DNA of 64,000 nucleotides from Gammaproteobacteria bacterium. GTDB taxonomy: Bacteria; Pseudomonadota; Gammaproteobacteria; Nevskiales; Nevskiaceae. The stretch's first letter is position 1. Each line of letters begins with the position of its first letter. The position numbers were made by a program, and so were the translations under genes. The stretch is taken from positions 1 through 64,000 of the forward strand of contig JAHZLQ010000065.1 of assembly GCA_022599775.1 (NCBI GenBank), read 5' to 3'. Positions 29,013 to 36,624 of this stretch are shown one piece after another. The notes beneath the pieces were generated by a model that was not told where the DNA came from, searched no databases, and saw only the letters and a list, made by a program, of their open reading frames with translations.

Positions 29013-30041
29013 GTGCGTATCGCTAATTCGGGGAATCATGTCGGCCGCTCGTTGCGGCGCTCCGGCTTCAAGTCAGCCATTGCATGGCTTTCGATGCTGG
29101 TCCTTGGCGCCAGCGGCGCAGCCGCTGCGCAGGACGGTGAGTCCGCTGCGCCGGTGCAGCCGCGTCCAGCGGAAATCATGAGCCGGGCCGATCAGAGTCT
29201 GCTGCTGGATGTCACCTTCACCGGCAAGCACTTCGTCGCGGTCGGCGAGCGCGGCGACATCCTGGTTTCGAATGACGGCAAGGCCTGGGCCCAGGTCCAG
29301 GTGCCGGTGCGTGCCCCGCTCACGGCCGTGCAGTTCGTCAACGACGAGCAGGGCTGGGCGGTGGGGCACGATGCGGTGATCCTGCACACCGAAGATGGTG
29401 GCCGCACCTGGAGTCTTCAGAATTTCGAGCCCGAGCTCGAGCAGCCGTTTCTCGACCTGTATTTTCTGGATGCGCAGCGCGGCTATGCGGTGGGCGCCTA
29501 CGGGATGATGGTCGGCACCGACGACGCGGGCCTGTCCTGGGAGCCGGTCGATGCGCCGGCCATCCGCGACGAGGAACTGCATTTCAACAGCATCACGCAG
29601 CTTGCGGACGGCACGCTGTTCATTGCCGGTGAATCCACGATGATGGGATTCTCGCGCGACCACGGCGAGACCTGGACCCGTTTCGAATCACCGTACGACG
29701 GCACCCTGTTCGGCGCCCTGCCGTTTGGCGAGCACGGCGTTCTGGTTTACGGCATGCGCGGCAACGTGCTCTACACGAAGGATCTGTCCGAGGGTCTGGA
29801 GGGCTGGACGGCGCTCGACACGCAGACCGTGGCGTCGTTCTTCGGCGGCACTCGGCTGCCGGGCGGCGGCTATGCGCTGGTCGGCCTCAATGGCCAGATT
29901 CTGGAGTTGCAGGAGGATGGCCAGATCGCGGCACGTGAGTCCACCGGGCGCGCCGACAGTCTGGCTGCCGTGACCCCGATCGGGGACGGACTGCTGCTCG
30001 TGGGCACCGCCGGCACCGCTCGTTTGAGCCTCAACAAGTAG
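29013..30041 (+). CDS. exported YCF48/BNR-repeat beta-propeller protein
   Basis: The 342-residue protein has an N-terminal signal peptide (about 1-40, ending near GAAAAQDG). Repeats of the BNR/YCF48 kind follow, each with a GxTW-like or W-aromatic turn (NDGKAWAQVQ, EDGGRTWSLQ, DDAGLSWEPV, RDHGETWTRF). They form a beta-propeller related to photosystem II stability factor YCF48/HCF136. Outside phototrophs such proteins are often encoded beside MMPL/RND transporters, as here (20 bases before the next gene). It is likely a periplasmic partner of that transporter; this is inference from gene order. Confidence 0.87.
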   Translation: MRIANSGNHVGRSLRRSGFKSAIAWLSMLVLGASGAAAAQDGESAAPVQPRPAEIMSRADQSLLLDVTFTGKHFVAVGERGDILVSNDGKAWAQVQVPVRAPLTAVQFVNDEQGWAVGHDAVILHTEDGGRTWSLQNFEPELEQPFLDLYFLDAQRGYAVGAYGMMVGTDDAGLSWEPVDAPAIRDEELHFNSITQLADGTLFIAGESTMMGFSRDHGETWTRFESPYDGTLFGALPFGEHGVLVYGMRGNVLYTKDLSEGLEGWTALDTQTVASFFGGTRLPGGGYALVGLNGQILELQEDGQIAARESTGRADSLAAVTPIGDGLLLVGTAGTARLSLNK

Positions 30042-30060
30042 AAGAGCCAGGGAACAGCAC

Positions 30061-32634
30061 ATGGCGACCGATATGAAGCCGAACTCGGTGACGGAGAGAA
30101 TTCTCAATGCCGTCATCCCGATCATCTATGGCCGCCGTGTGGTGGTGTCGATCCTGCTGGCGCTGCTCACGGCCTTCTTTTTGTGGGAGACGCTGCAGGT
30201 GCGTCCCGATGCCGGATTCGACAAGTCGATTCCGCTCGAACACGAGTACATGCACGTCTACAAGCAGTACGAAACCGAGTTCGGTGGCGCCAATACGGTG
30301 CTCGTGGCGCTGGTGCAAAAAGACGGTGACATCTACAACGAAGAGTTTCTGAGCAAGCTCAAGGCCGTCACCGACGCGGTGTTCTTCCTGCCGGGCGTGG
30401 ACCGCTCGCGCGTGTCCTCGCTGTTCACGCCGGACGTGCGCTACCTCGAAGTCGTGGAGGGTGGTTTCCGCGGCGGCAACGTGATCCCGGCGGACTACCA
30501 GCCGACCCCGGAGATGTTCAAGCTGGTGCGTGGCAACGTCGCCAAGGCCGGCGTGATCGGGCGCTATGTGTCCTCCACGCAGAATGGCGCCATGGTCTAC
30601 GCCGAGCTGCTCGAAACCGACCCGATCAGCGGCGACAAGCTGGACTACCAGAAGGTTGCGGCGGATCTGGAGAAGATTCGCGAAAAGTACGAAACCGACG
30701 ACATCAAGGTGCACATCGTTGGTTTTGCCAAGGTCGTCGGCGATGTCACCGACGCCACCATGGAAGTGGTCGGCTTCTTCCTGATCGCCGTGTTCGGCAC
30801 GATGCTGGCGCTGTGGTGGTATCTCGGCAGCTTCCGCCTGGCGCTGCTGCCGATGGGCTGCTCGATCGTCGCGGTGATCTGGGAATTCGGCTTGTTGCGG
30901 CTGTTCGGTTTCGGGCTCGATCCGTTCGCGATCCTGGTGCCATTCCTGGTGCTGGCGGTATCGACGAGTCACGGCGTCCAGTACGTCAACACCTGGGCCG
31001 ACGAAGTCATCCGTGGGCGCAACAGCTACGACTCCTCGGTGGAAACCTACCGGCGCCTGGCGATCCCCGGCATCATCGCGCTGATTACCGACTTGTCCGG
31101 CTTCCTGACGATCCAGCTGGTGCCGATCGAGATCGTGCGCGAAATGTCGTGGAATGCCTCGTTCGGCATGCTCGCGATCATCGTCACCAACAAGGTGTTG
31201 ATGCCGATCTGGCTGTCCTACCTGTCGGTCAAGGATGTGGATACGTTCCGCGTCAAACGCCAGGCCAAGCTCGACGCCGGTGACAAGCTGTGGCGCGCGA
31301 TGACGGTGGTGACCAAGCCCAGCGTCGCCATCGTGCTGATCATTGTCAGCGCCGGCGTGCTCGGATTCTCGTGGTGGAAGCAACAGGACCGCATCATCGG
31401 CGATGCGCAGGTCGGCGTTCCCGAACTGCGTCCGGAGTCCCGCTACAACCAGGATTCCTACGCCATCACCCAGAACTTCGCGATCGGTGTCGACATACTC
31501 AAGGTCATCGCCGAAACCGATCCCGAAGCCTGCATCAAATACAACGTGATGGAGCAGATCGACCGCTTCGCCTGGCGCATGCAGAACACGCCCGGCGTGC
31601 AGTCGACCATCTCCTTGCCGCAGGTCGCCAAGCAGGTGAACTCTGCGTTCTCGGAGGCCAACCCAAAATATCTGGTGCTGCCGCGCAATCATTACGTGAT
31701 GGTGCAGGCGATTTCGCCGGTACCGACCTCGACCGGCCTGCTCAATCCGGATTGCTCGGCCATGGCCGTACTGATCTTCACGGCCGACCACAAGGCGCAA
31801 ACGATCGCGCACATCGTCGAGGAAGCGAAACGCTTCCAGGCTGAAAACGACGCGGAGTTCTTCGAAACGCATCAGGACGTCGAACCGGCGTACTGCGCGA
31901 ACAAGACCGAGACGCGTCGCGAAATCGGTATCGCCGAAACGGAGCTGGCGCGCTACACGGCCGCCCTGCGCAAGTCCGGCATGGACGACGACGGCGTCGA
32001 CAACGATCGCGGCGTCACGGAGCGCAAGGAAAAGGTCAATGAGCGCAAGCAGGAATACGCCGGTCTGGACAAGGTCTGCCCGGTCAATTTCGCAATTGCC
32101 TCGGCCAATGTCGGCGTCATGGCCGCGACCAACGAGGTGGTCGAGGAGAAGGAATTCGGCACGATCTTCTGGGTCTACGTCGTGATCACGATTTTCTTGT
32201 TGCTGTCCTACCGTTCGCTGTCTGCGCTGATCGCGGTGGTGCTGCCGCTGTTCATGGTCTCGATCCTCGCCAACGCCTTGATGGCCATGTTCGGAATCGG
32301 GCTCAAGGTGGCGACGCTGCCGGTGGTGGCGCTCGCCGTCGGTATCGGCGTGGACTACGGCATCTACATCTACGACGTGCTTCAGCACGAGCTCTACAAG
32401 AACGGCAGAACGCTGCGCGAAGCGTACTTCGAAACCCTGCGCCAGACCGGCAAGGCCGTGATCTTCACCGGCATCTGTCTGGCCGGTGGTGTCGCCACCT
32501 GGCTGCTGTCCGATCTGCAGTTCCAGCGCGACATGGGCCTGCTGCTGGTGGTGATGTTCTCCGCCAACATGCTGGGCGCGGTGATCCTGCTGCCGGCCTA
32601 TGCGCGCTTCATCATGAAGTTGCCGAACGGCTGA
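30061..32634 (+). CDS. MMPL/RND-superfamily transporter
   Basis: The 857-residue protein has the RND two-fold layout. One membrane helix lies near 25-45, a large periplasmic loop (about 50-240) follows, and five helices at about 245-400 include SFRLALLPMGCSIVAVIWEF. The second half repeats this: a helix near 430, a loop at about 450-690 and five helices at about 695-855. It resembles exporters of hydrophobic compounds or lipids (MMPL, HpnN-like). No periplasmic adaptor or outer membrane factor gene is adjacent; the BNR protein upstream is the only partner. The substrate is unknown. AGGGA before the ATG supports the start. Confidence 0.9.
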   Translation: MATDMKPNSVTERILNAVIPIIYGRRVVVSILLALLTAFFLWETLQVRPDAGFDKSIPLEHEYMHVYKQYETEFGGANTVLVALVQKDGDIYNEEFLSKLKAVTDAVFFLPGVDRSRVSSLFTPDVRYLEVVEGGFRGGNVIPADYQPTPEMFKLVRGNVAKAGVIGRYVSSTQNGAMVYAELLETDPISGDKLDYQKVAADLEKIREKYETDDIKVHIVGFAKVVGDVTDATMEVVGFFLIAVFGTMLALWWYLGSFRLALLPMGCSIVAVIWEFGLLRLFGFGLDPFAILVPFLVLAVSTSHGVQYVNTWADEVIRGRNSYDSSVETYRRLAIPGIIALITDLSGFLTIQLVPIEIVREMSWNASFGMLAIIVTNKVLMPIWLSYLSVKDVDTFRVKRQAKLDAGDKLWRAMTVVTKPSVAIVLIIVSAGVLGFSWWKQQDRIIGDAQVGVPELRPESRYNQDSYAITQNFAIGVDILKVIAETDPEACIKYNVMEQIDRFAWRMQNTPGVQSTISLPQVAKQVNSAFSEANPKYLVLPRNHYVMVQAISPVPTSTGLLNPDCSAMAVLIFTADHKAQTIAHIVEEAKRFQAENDAEFFETHQDVEPAYCANKTETRREIGIAETELARYTAALRKSGMDDDGVDNDRGVTERKEKVNERKQEYAGLDKVCPVNFAIASANVGVMAATNEVVEEKEFGTIFWVYVVITIFLLLSYRSLSALIAVVLPLFMVSILANALMAMFGIGLKVATLPVVALAVGIGVDYGIYIYDVLQHELYKNGRTLREAYFETLRQTGKAVIFTGICLAGGVATWLLSDLQFQRDMGLLLVVMFSANMLGAVILLPAYARFIMKLPNG

Positions 32635-32643
32635 ACGTTCTGG

Positions 32644-32659
32644 GCTCGCACCAGCGAGC
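32644..32659 (+). terminator. small hairpin after the transporter gene
   Basis: GCTCGC (32644-32649) and GCGAGC (32654-32659) form a perfect 6-bp stem with a 4-base loop, 10 bases after the MMPL stop. No T run follows, so termination here is uncertain. Confidence 0.3.
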
Positions 32660-32738
32660 GCGGAGCGCGCCGGGTTGGAGTTCGGCTGGCCCTATGGGGG
32701 CGGTGTACACTTCGGCGGCCGAGTGTTGGAGCAGAGTC

Positions 32739-33059
32739 ATGGCTCTGAATGAACTGTTACTGCGCAATCAGGATCGGATTGCGGAAATATGCACGCAGTT
32801 TGGAATCGCCCGCCTGGACGCCTTCGGCTCGATCGTGCGTAGTGATTTCCTCGATGCGAGCAGTGACGCCGATTTCGGCGTCGAATTTGACGATCGAATC
32901 GACGGCAGCGCATTGCGCCGATATTTCGGATTCAAGAGCCAGCTCGAAACCCTGCTGGGCCGGCCGGTGGATTTGGTGGAATTGGCGGCGATGCCCGATT
33001 CGCGGCTCAAGCGCCTCATCAGTCGCGAAGCGGTATCCGTCTTTGCAGCGGCGTCCTGA
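32739..33059 (+). CDS. MNT-type nucleotidyltransferase (MntA-like antitoxin)
   Basis: The 106-residue minimal nucleotidyltransferase has the active-site pattern FGSIVRSDFL (Gly30-Ser31) and SDADF (Asp43, Asp45). The spacer between GS and DxD is 11 residues, one longer than the common GSx10DxD. In MNT/HEPN toxin-antitoxin pairs the MNT protein AMPylates and silences the HEPN ribonuclease. The HEPN gene follows directly but is frameshifted. I chose ATG 32739, which starts the conserved region; ATG 32694 would add an unlikely extension. Confidence 0.82.
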   Translation: MALNELLLRNQDRIAEICTQFGIARLDAFGSIVRSDFLDASSDADFGVEFDDRIDGSALRRYFGFKSQLETLLGRPVDLVELAAMPDSRLKRLISREAVSVFAAAS

Positions 33060-33397
33060 CGTTTATCTCGAACTCGCGTTGCTTGCCTTGCGCAAGCTTC
33101 CACGGTTTCTGCGTGGACGTTCGCTGGATGCCTATTCTGGCCGATGACTATTGCCAGTCTGCAGTGGAGCGGCAGCTGGAAATTGCGGGTGACGCTCTCG
33201 GTCAAATCAGGCGCTACGATCCACACCTGTTCGCACGAATCCCGGATGGTGATCTGATCGTGGCCTTTCGTAACGTACTTGCCCACGGCTACGCCGTACT
33301 TGATCACAGGAAGGTGTACGAGGCGGCAACCGATGAAGCGGCGCTTCTACTGAATGCCCTGGAGCTTCTCCTGCAAAGCGACCGATACAGCGATTGA
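33043..33397 (+). pseudogene. HEPN-domain (HepT-like, DUF86) gene with a frameshift
   Basis: A TTG at 33043, overlapping the end of the MNT gene, opens a frame reading RRPDVYLELALLALRKL and RGRSLDAY, then stops at 33145-33147. The neighbouring frame continues at once with LADDYCQSAVERQLEIAG to a stop at 33397 and carries the HEPN active site RNVLAHGY (R-x4-H). Removing one T at about 33135-33136 joins the halves into a normal-length HepT protein. It is therefore broken by a one-base insertion, unless this is an assembly error. The ATG at 33128 could still give the C-terminal half alone. Confidence 0.78.
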
Positions 33398-33434
33398 TTC
33401 AGTGTCTGTCCCTTGGGGGTATGGCCTTCGCCGT

Positions 33435-34268
33435 TCAGCCGGCCGGCTTGCGATGCCCCGCGCACGTGAGCTGGGTGATCTCCCCGGTTTCCAGTGCCAT
33501 GGCCGTCAGCGCGCCGCCCCAGACACAGCCGCTGTCCAGTCCCCAGACCCGATGCTCCGGCCAGGCCACCCGTCCCAATGTGGACCAGTGGCCGAAGACG
33601 ATGCGGTGATCGCGCGACTGACGGCCATCGGCGGCGAACCAGGGGTGCACGTCGCTGCGACCCGAGTCCGGCGCGCTCTTGAGCCTCAGTGCCAGACTGC
33701 CGTCGCTGCGGCAGTAGCGCAGGCGCGTGAAACAGTTCACCACGAACCGGGTCCGGGCGTGACCGCTGAGTCCTTCGCTCCAGACCGTGGGCTCGTTGCC
33801 GTACATGTGACGAAAGAAATCGGCAGCATCGGGTGCCTGCAGCGTCTGCTGTGCCTCCCGCGCGAGACGCAGCGCCTGTGGCAGCGTCCATTGCGGCGCC
33901 AGCCCGGCATGAAGCATCGACCAGCCCAGGGTTTCGTCCTGCAGCATCAAGGGGCAGGCCGCGAGCCAGTGCAGCAGCTCGTCACGGTCGGGTGCGTCGA
34001 GCACGGCCTGAAACGTGTCCTTGCTGCCTGGAGTCTCCGTGCCCGAAGCGCAGGCCAGCAGGTGCAGGTCGTGATTGCCGAGTACCGCGTGCACCGAATC
34101 GCCGAGTGAACGGACGAATCGCAGGGTTTTCAAGGAATCGGGCCCGCGGTTGACCAGGTCGCCCGCCAACCACAAACGGTCGCGGCCCGGTTCGAACCGA
34201 AGCTGGTCGAGCAGGGCACGGAGTTCATCGTGGCATCCCTGGATATCGCCGATCGCGTAGGTGGTCAT
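33435..34268 (-). CDS. apaH: symmetrical bis(5'-nucleosyl)-tetraphosphatase
   Basis: ApaH hydrolyses Ap4A to ADP and can decap Np4-capped RNA. The 277-residue metallophosphatase has all metal motifs: GDIQGCHDEL at the N-terminus, GDLVNRGPDS and GNHD. The ATG at 34268 matches the family's usual MxTYAIGDIQG start; an in-frame start 12 codons upstream is unlikely. In many relatives apaH follows rsmA and apaG. Here it stands alone, far from rsmA. Confidence 0.95.
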   Translation of the reverse strand: MTTYAIGDIQGCHDELRALLDQLRFEPGRDRLWLAGDLVNRGPDSLKTLRFVRSLGDSVHAVLGNHDLHLLACASGTETPGSKDTFQAVLDAPDRDELLHWLAACPLMLQDETLGWSMLHAGLAPQWTLPQALRLAREAQQTLQAPDAADFFRHMYGNEPTVWSEGLSGHARTRFVVNCFTRLRYCRSDGSLALRLKSAPDSGRSDVHPWFAADGRQSRDHRIVFGHWSTLGRVAWPEHRVWGLDSGCVWGGALTAMALETGEITQLTCAGHRKPAG

Positions 34269-34383
34269 TTCGTGCTTAGATCGTGGCAGGGGTGTCGCCG
34301 ACAACCGGCAAGAGCTAGCGGTATCAACGGCTGCGCCGGGCTGCGAAGCCGACGAGCGGTAGGGATTGACGCGGTCAGCAGCT

Positions 34384-34412
34384 TTGACGGTTTGCAGGCC
34401 GGGCCCAATTAT
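34384..34412 (+). promoter_or_regulatory. flp: putative flp promoter
   Basis: TTGACG (34384-34389) and AATTAT (34407-34412) are spaced by 17 bases, about 54 bases before the flp ATG, in the divergent gap with apaH. The -35 box is strong and the -10 box weak. Confidence 0.45.
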
Positions 34413-34420
34413 AGGCCTGC
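34394..34420. promoter_or_regulatory. inverted repeat over the flp promoter, possible operator
   Basis: GCAGGCC (34394-34400) and GGCCTGC (34414-34420) form a perfect 7-bp inverted repeat with a 13-base spacer that contains GGGCCC. It covers the spacer and -10 box of the putative flp promoter and could bind a dimeric regulator. No regulator gene is adjacent. Confidence 0.4.
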
Positions 34421-34465
34421 GGGTGCGAAGCGCCCATTCTCGGGTTTTATGACAGGAGTCGAACG

Positions 34466-34651
34466 ATGTTCAAGCAAGTTAAGCAGTTTGTTCGGGACGA
34501 GGAAGGCGCCACCGCCATCGAATACGGTTTGATCGTGGGTTTGATCGCCGTTGTGATGATCGGCGCATTGATTGTTATCGGGCCAGCGCTGGGTGGCATT
34601 TGGGATAAAGCTGAAGTGCAGATCAGTACTGGTGCCGATCAAGTAGAGTAA
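34466..34651 (+). CDS. flp: Flp/Fap-type pilin
   Basis: The 61-residue prepilin has a short basic leader ending in Gly. The Flp signature follows: EGATAIEYGLIVGLIAVVMI, with the Glu-Tyr pair six to seven residues after the likely cut (G/A). It is the major subunit of the Tad pilus used for surface attachment. AGGAG lies just upstream of the ATG. It is the first gene of the locus and the only pilin copy visible. Such genes are usually expressed much more strongly than the assembly genes. Confidence 0.93.
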   Translation: MFKQVKQFVRDEEGATAIEYGLIVGLIAVVMIGALIVIGPALGGIWDKAEVQISTGADQVE

Positions 34652-34675
34652 TCGGCTGATCGCACCATTTTCAAA

Positions 34676-35125
34676 GTGGCGCTCGCGGTTGGATTGTGGG
34701 CGTTGGCCGTTGGATTCTATGACGCGGCCAGCGCCCGAATTCCGAATGTTGCATCCCTTGCGGGATTGTTGCTCGCGCTTGTCGCACTGGCGACGGATAG
34801 CCACGGCTGGCATGGTGCGGGACTGGTGTCCTGTGGAATCGGATTTCTGCTGGGGGGGCTGATACCCTTGAGTGGTTATCTGGCCGGGGGGCTCGGTGCC
34901 GGAGACGTCAAGTTCAGTGCGGTGCTTGGCCTGCTTCTTGGCGCGACGGGTGTGCTCTGGATGCTGCTGATCGCCGCCTTGCTGATGGGACTCGCCAGCC
35001 TGCTATTGTTGCTTGCCGCTCGAAATGCAGCAGGTACAGGCAAACGGCGCATCCCAGCCGGACTGGCCATAGCAGCCGGTGTCTGGTTTGTGATATTGGG
35101 TGGTCCGGAATTCCTGATCACCTGA
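34676..35125 (+). CDS. cpaA: prepilin peptidase (TadV/CpaA)
   Basis: The 149-residue membrane aspartyl protease of the A24 family has the catalytic aspartates in FYDAASARIPN and GAGDVKFS. It has about five membrane segments and is the short, Tad-type form without the methyltransferase domain. It cleaves the Flp leader. The start is GTG 34676, 24 bases after flp. Confidence 0.9.
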   Translation: MALAVGLWALAVGFYDAASARIPNVASLAGLLLALVALATDSHGWHGAGLVSCGIGFLLGGLIPLSGYLAGGLGAGDVKFSAVLGLLLGATGVLWMLLIAALLMGLASLLLLLAARNAAGTGKRRIPAGLAIAAGVWFVILGGPEFLIT

Positions 35126-35177
35126 TTGGAGATTCAAGAGTGATGCCTCGCGCATCGTGAACTTTGGGGGCCTAGGG

Positions 35178-35621
35178 ATGGGGATACTCAGAAAAAGGCA
35201 GCACGGCAGCGCCGCTGTCGAATTCACGTTCGTATTCCCGCTTCTGTTCATGCTGGTCTACGGTGTGATTACCTATTCCTTTCTGTTCCTGCTCACCACT
35301 GCGGTCCACTACGCGGCTCAGGTCGGGGCGGAGGCTGCCGTGGCCGTCGCGCCGCGTGCGGATGAGGGCGAATACCTCGCCGACATCGATGCGCGCGTTC
35401 GTGCAGTGGTCTATCAGAACCTGTCATGGCTTTCGCCGAGTCAACTCGAGCGCCTGACGATCGAACCTTCCTTTCCCGATGACGACGGTGTCGACGATAC
35501 CGTGCTGGTTCGCCTGCAGTTCAATACTGTCGGCCTGTTTCCGGTGGTCGACCTCCCGCTGGTAGGGCCGGTTCCGCGTTTCCCCGACATCGTGGCCGCA
35601 ACCGCGAATGCCAACATCTGA
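35178..35621 (+). CDS. tadE: TadE-like pseudopilin
   Basis: The 147-residue protein has a TadE domain at the N-terminus (GSAAVEFTFVFPLLFMLVYG). A basic leader and a conserved Glu five residues after the likely cleavage point mark it as a prepilin peptidase substrate. The remainder is an extracytoplasmic domain without clear similarity. I use ATG 35178, with GGGGG 7 bases upstream; GTG 35157 is an alternative. It is a minor pilin of the Tad system. No TadF or TadG gene is present. Confidence 0.86.
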   Translation: MGILRKRQHGSAAVEFTFVFPLLFMLVYGVITYSFLFLLTTAVHYAAQVGAEAAVAVAPRADEGEYLADIDARVRAVVYQNLSWLSPSQLERLTIEPSFPDDDGVDDTVLVRLQFNTVGLFPVVDLPLVGPVPRFPDIVAATANANI

Positions 35622-35660
35622 TTCATCGTTTCCGGACTTATTCCGCCACGAGGCCAGGAC

Positions 35661-36572
35661 ATGAGCAGTACAGCCTTGAGAATTGTCGCCGCGATCACCG
35701 TGCTATTGGCGATCGTGCTCGCGTTTGCCGCCTACAACATCAGCCGCCAGTACGCGGCCAAGAATCAGCAGGCCGCCGCGCCCGCTCAGACCGAACCGTC
35801 GGAGCCCAAGACATTGGCGGTGGTGGCGACCAAGCCACTGGCGGCCTACAAGCCGATCGATCGCGAATCGGTGCTGGTGGCGCCGGTGGCGGTTCTGCCG
35901 GAGGGCCACTTCACGACGCTCGACCAGGTCGTCGGCAAGGTGCCGCTGCTCGATATCGACGCCGGAGCACCGGTCACCGGCCGCTATTTTCAGGAAGGCA
36001 ATGCGCTGGCGCGGGTGATTCCGGAAGGCCATCGGGCGATCTCCATGGAAATCTCCGAAGTGATCGCTGTCGGCGGTTTCCTGCGGCCGGGCGATATCGT
36101 CGACGTGCTGATGTACGTGCGGGGCAGCGGCGACACCAAGGCGCAGTCGCGAATCCTGCTCAAGGACATCCGCGTACTGGCTTATGAGGAGCGCATCATC
36201 GACCGCCCCGAGGGGCTCGAGGAAGAGGATGACGACAAGCGCCGCCGCCAGCGCACTGCGGTGGTGGCGGTTCCGGAAAACGATACGACACGTCTGATGC
36301 TCGGCATCAGCCTGGGCGACGTGCGTCTGGCACTGCACGGGCAGAGCCTCGGCGTGCCGGAGGTGACGATGGCCGATCTCGAAGCGGTCGAAGCCACCGG
36401 TAAATTGCCGATGACGGAGCAGGCCAAGGCCGCAGACGCAGCGAAGAAAGTGCCGGACATGGCGATCACGGCGGAGCAGTTGACGGCGGTCAAGCCACCC
36501 CCGGCGCAGGTCAAGCCACGGCACAAGGTTTATGTGTATCGCGGCACCGATGTGCAGACGGTGTACGAATGA
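35661..36572 (+). CDS. cpaB: Flp pilus assembly protein CpaB (RcpC)
   Basis: The 303-residue protein has one N-terminal membrane helix (about 7-26) and an SAF domain (about 55-125, VLVAPVAVLPEGHFTTLDQV). A RcpC-type domain follows, beginning GHRAISMEISEVIAVGGFLR. The C-terminal extension is Pro/Lys/Ala-rich. CpaB is thought to help stabilise the secretin and may bind peptidoglycan. The next gene, cpaC, starts 52 bases after its stop. Confidence 0.93.
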   Translation: MSSTALRIVAAITVLLAIVLAFAAYNISRQYAAKNQQAAAPAQTEPSEPKTLAVVATKPLAAYKPIDRESVLVAPVAVLPEGHFTTLDQVVGKVPLLDIDAGAPVTGRYFQEGNALARVIPEGHRAISMEISEVIAVGGFLRPGDIVDVLMYVRGSGDTKAQSRILLKDIRVLAYEERIIDRPEGLEEEDDDKRRRQRTAVVAVPENDTTRLMLGISLGDVRLALHGQSLGVPEVTMADLEAVEATGKLPMTEQAKAADAAKKVPDMAITAEQLTAVKPPPAQVKPRHKVYVYRGTDVQTVYE

Positions 36573-36624
36573 GCCGCAGGCTCGAATCCCGACCCACATC
36601 GACGAATACTCAGAAGGGCCAGTC

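Noticed and set aside
30031-32388. 785-codon open frame on the minus strand opposite the MMPL transporter
   Set aside because: It is the mirror of a well-supported gene in high-GC DNA. Its product is rich in His, Arg, Asp and Gln with no domain or membrane pattern.
33304-33891. 195-codon minus-strand frame within apaH
   Set aside because: apaH has all its metal motifs in another frame; this frame is a shadow.
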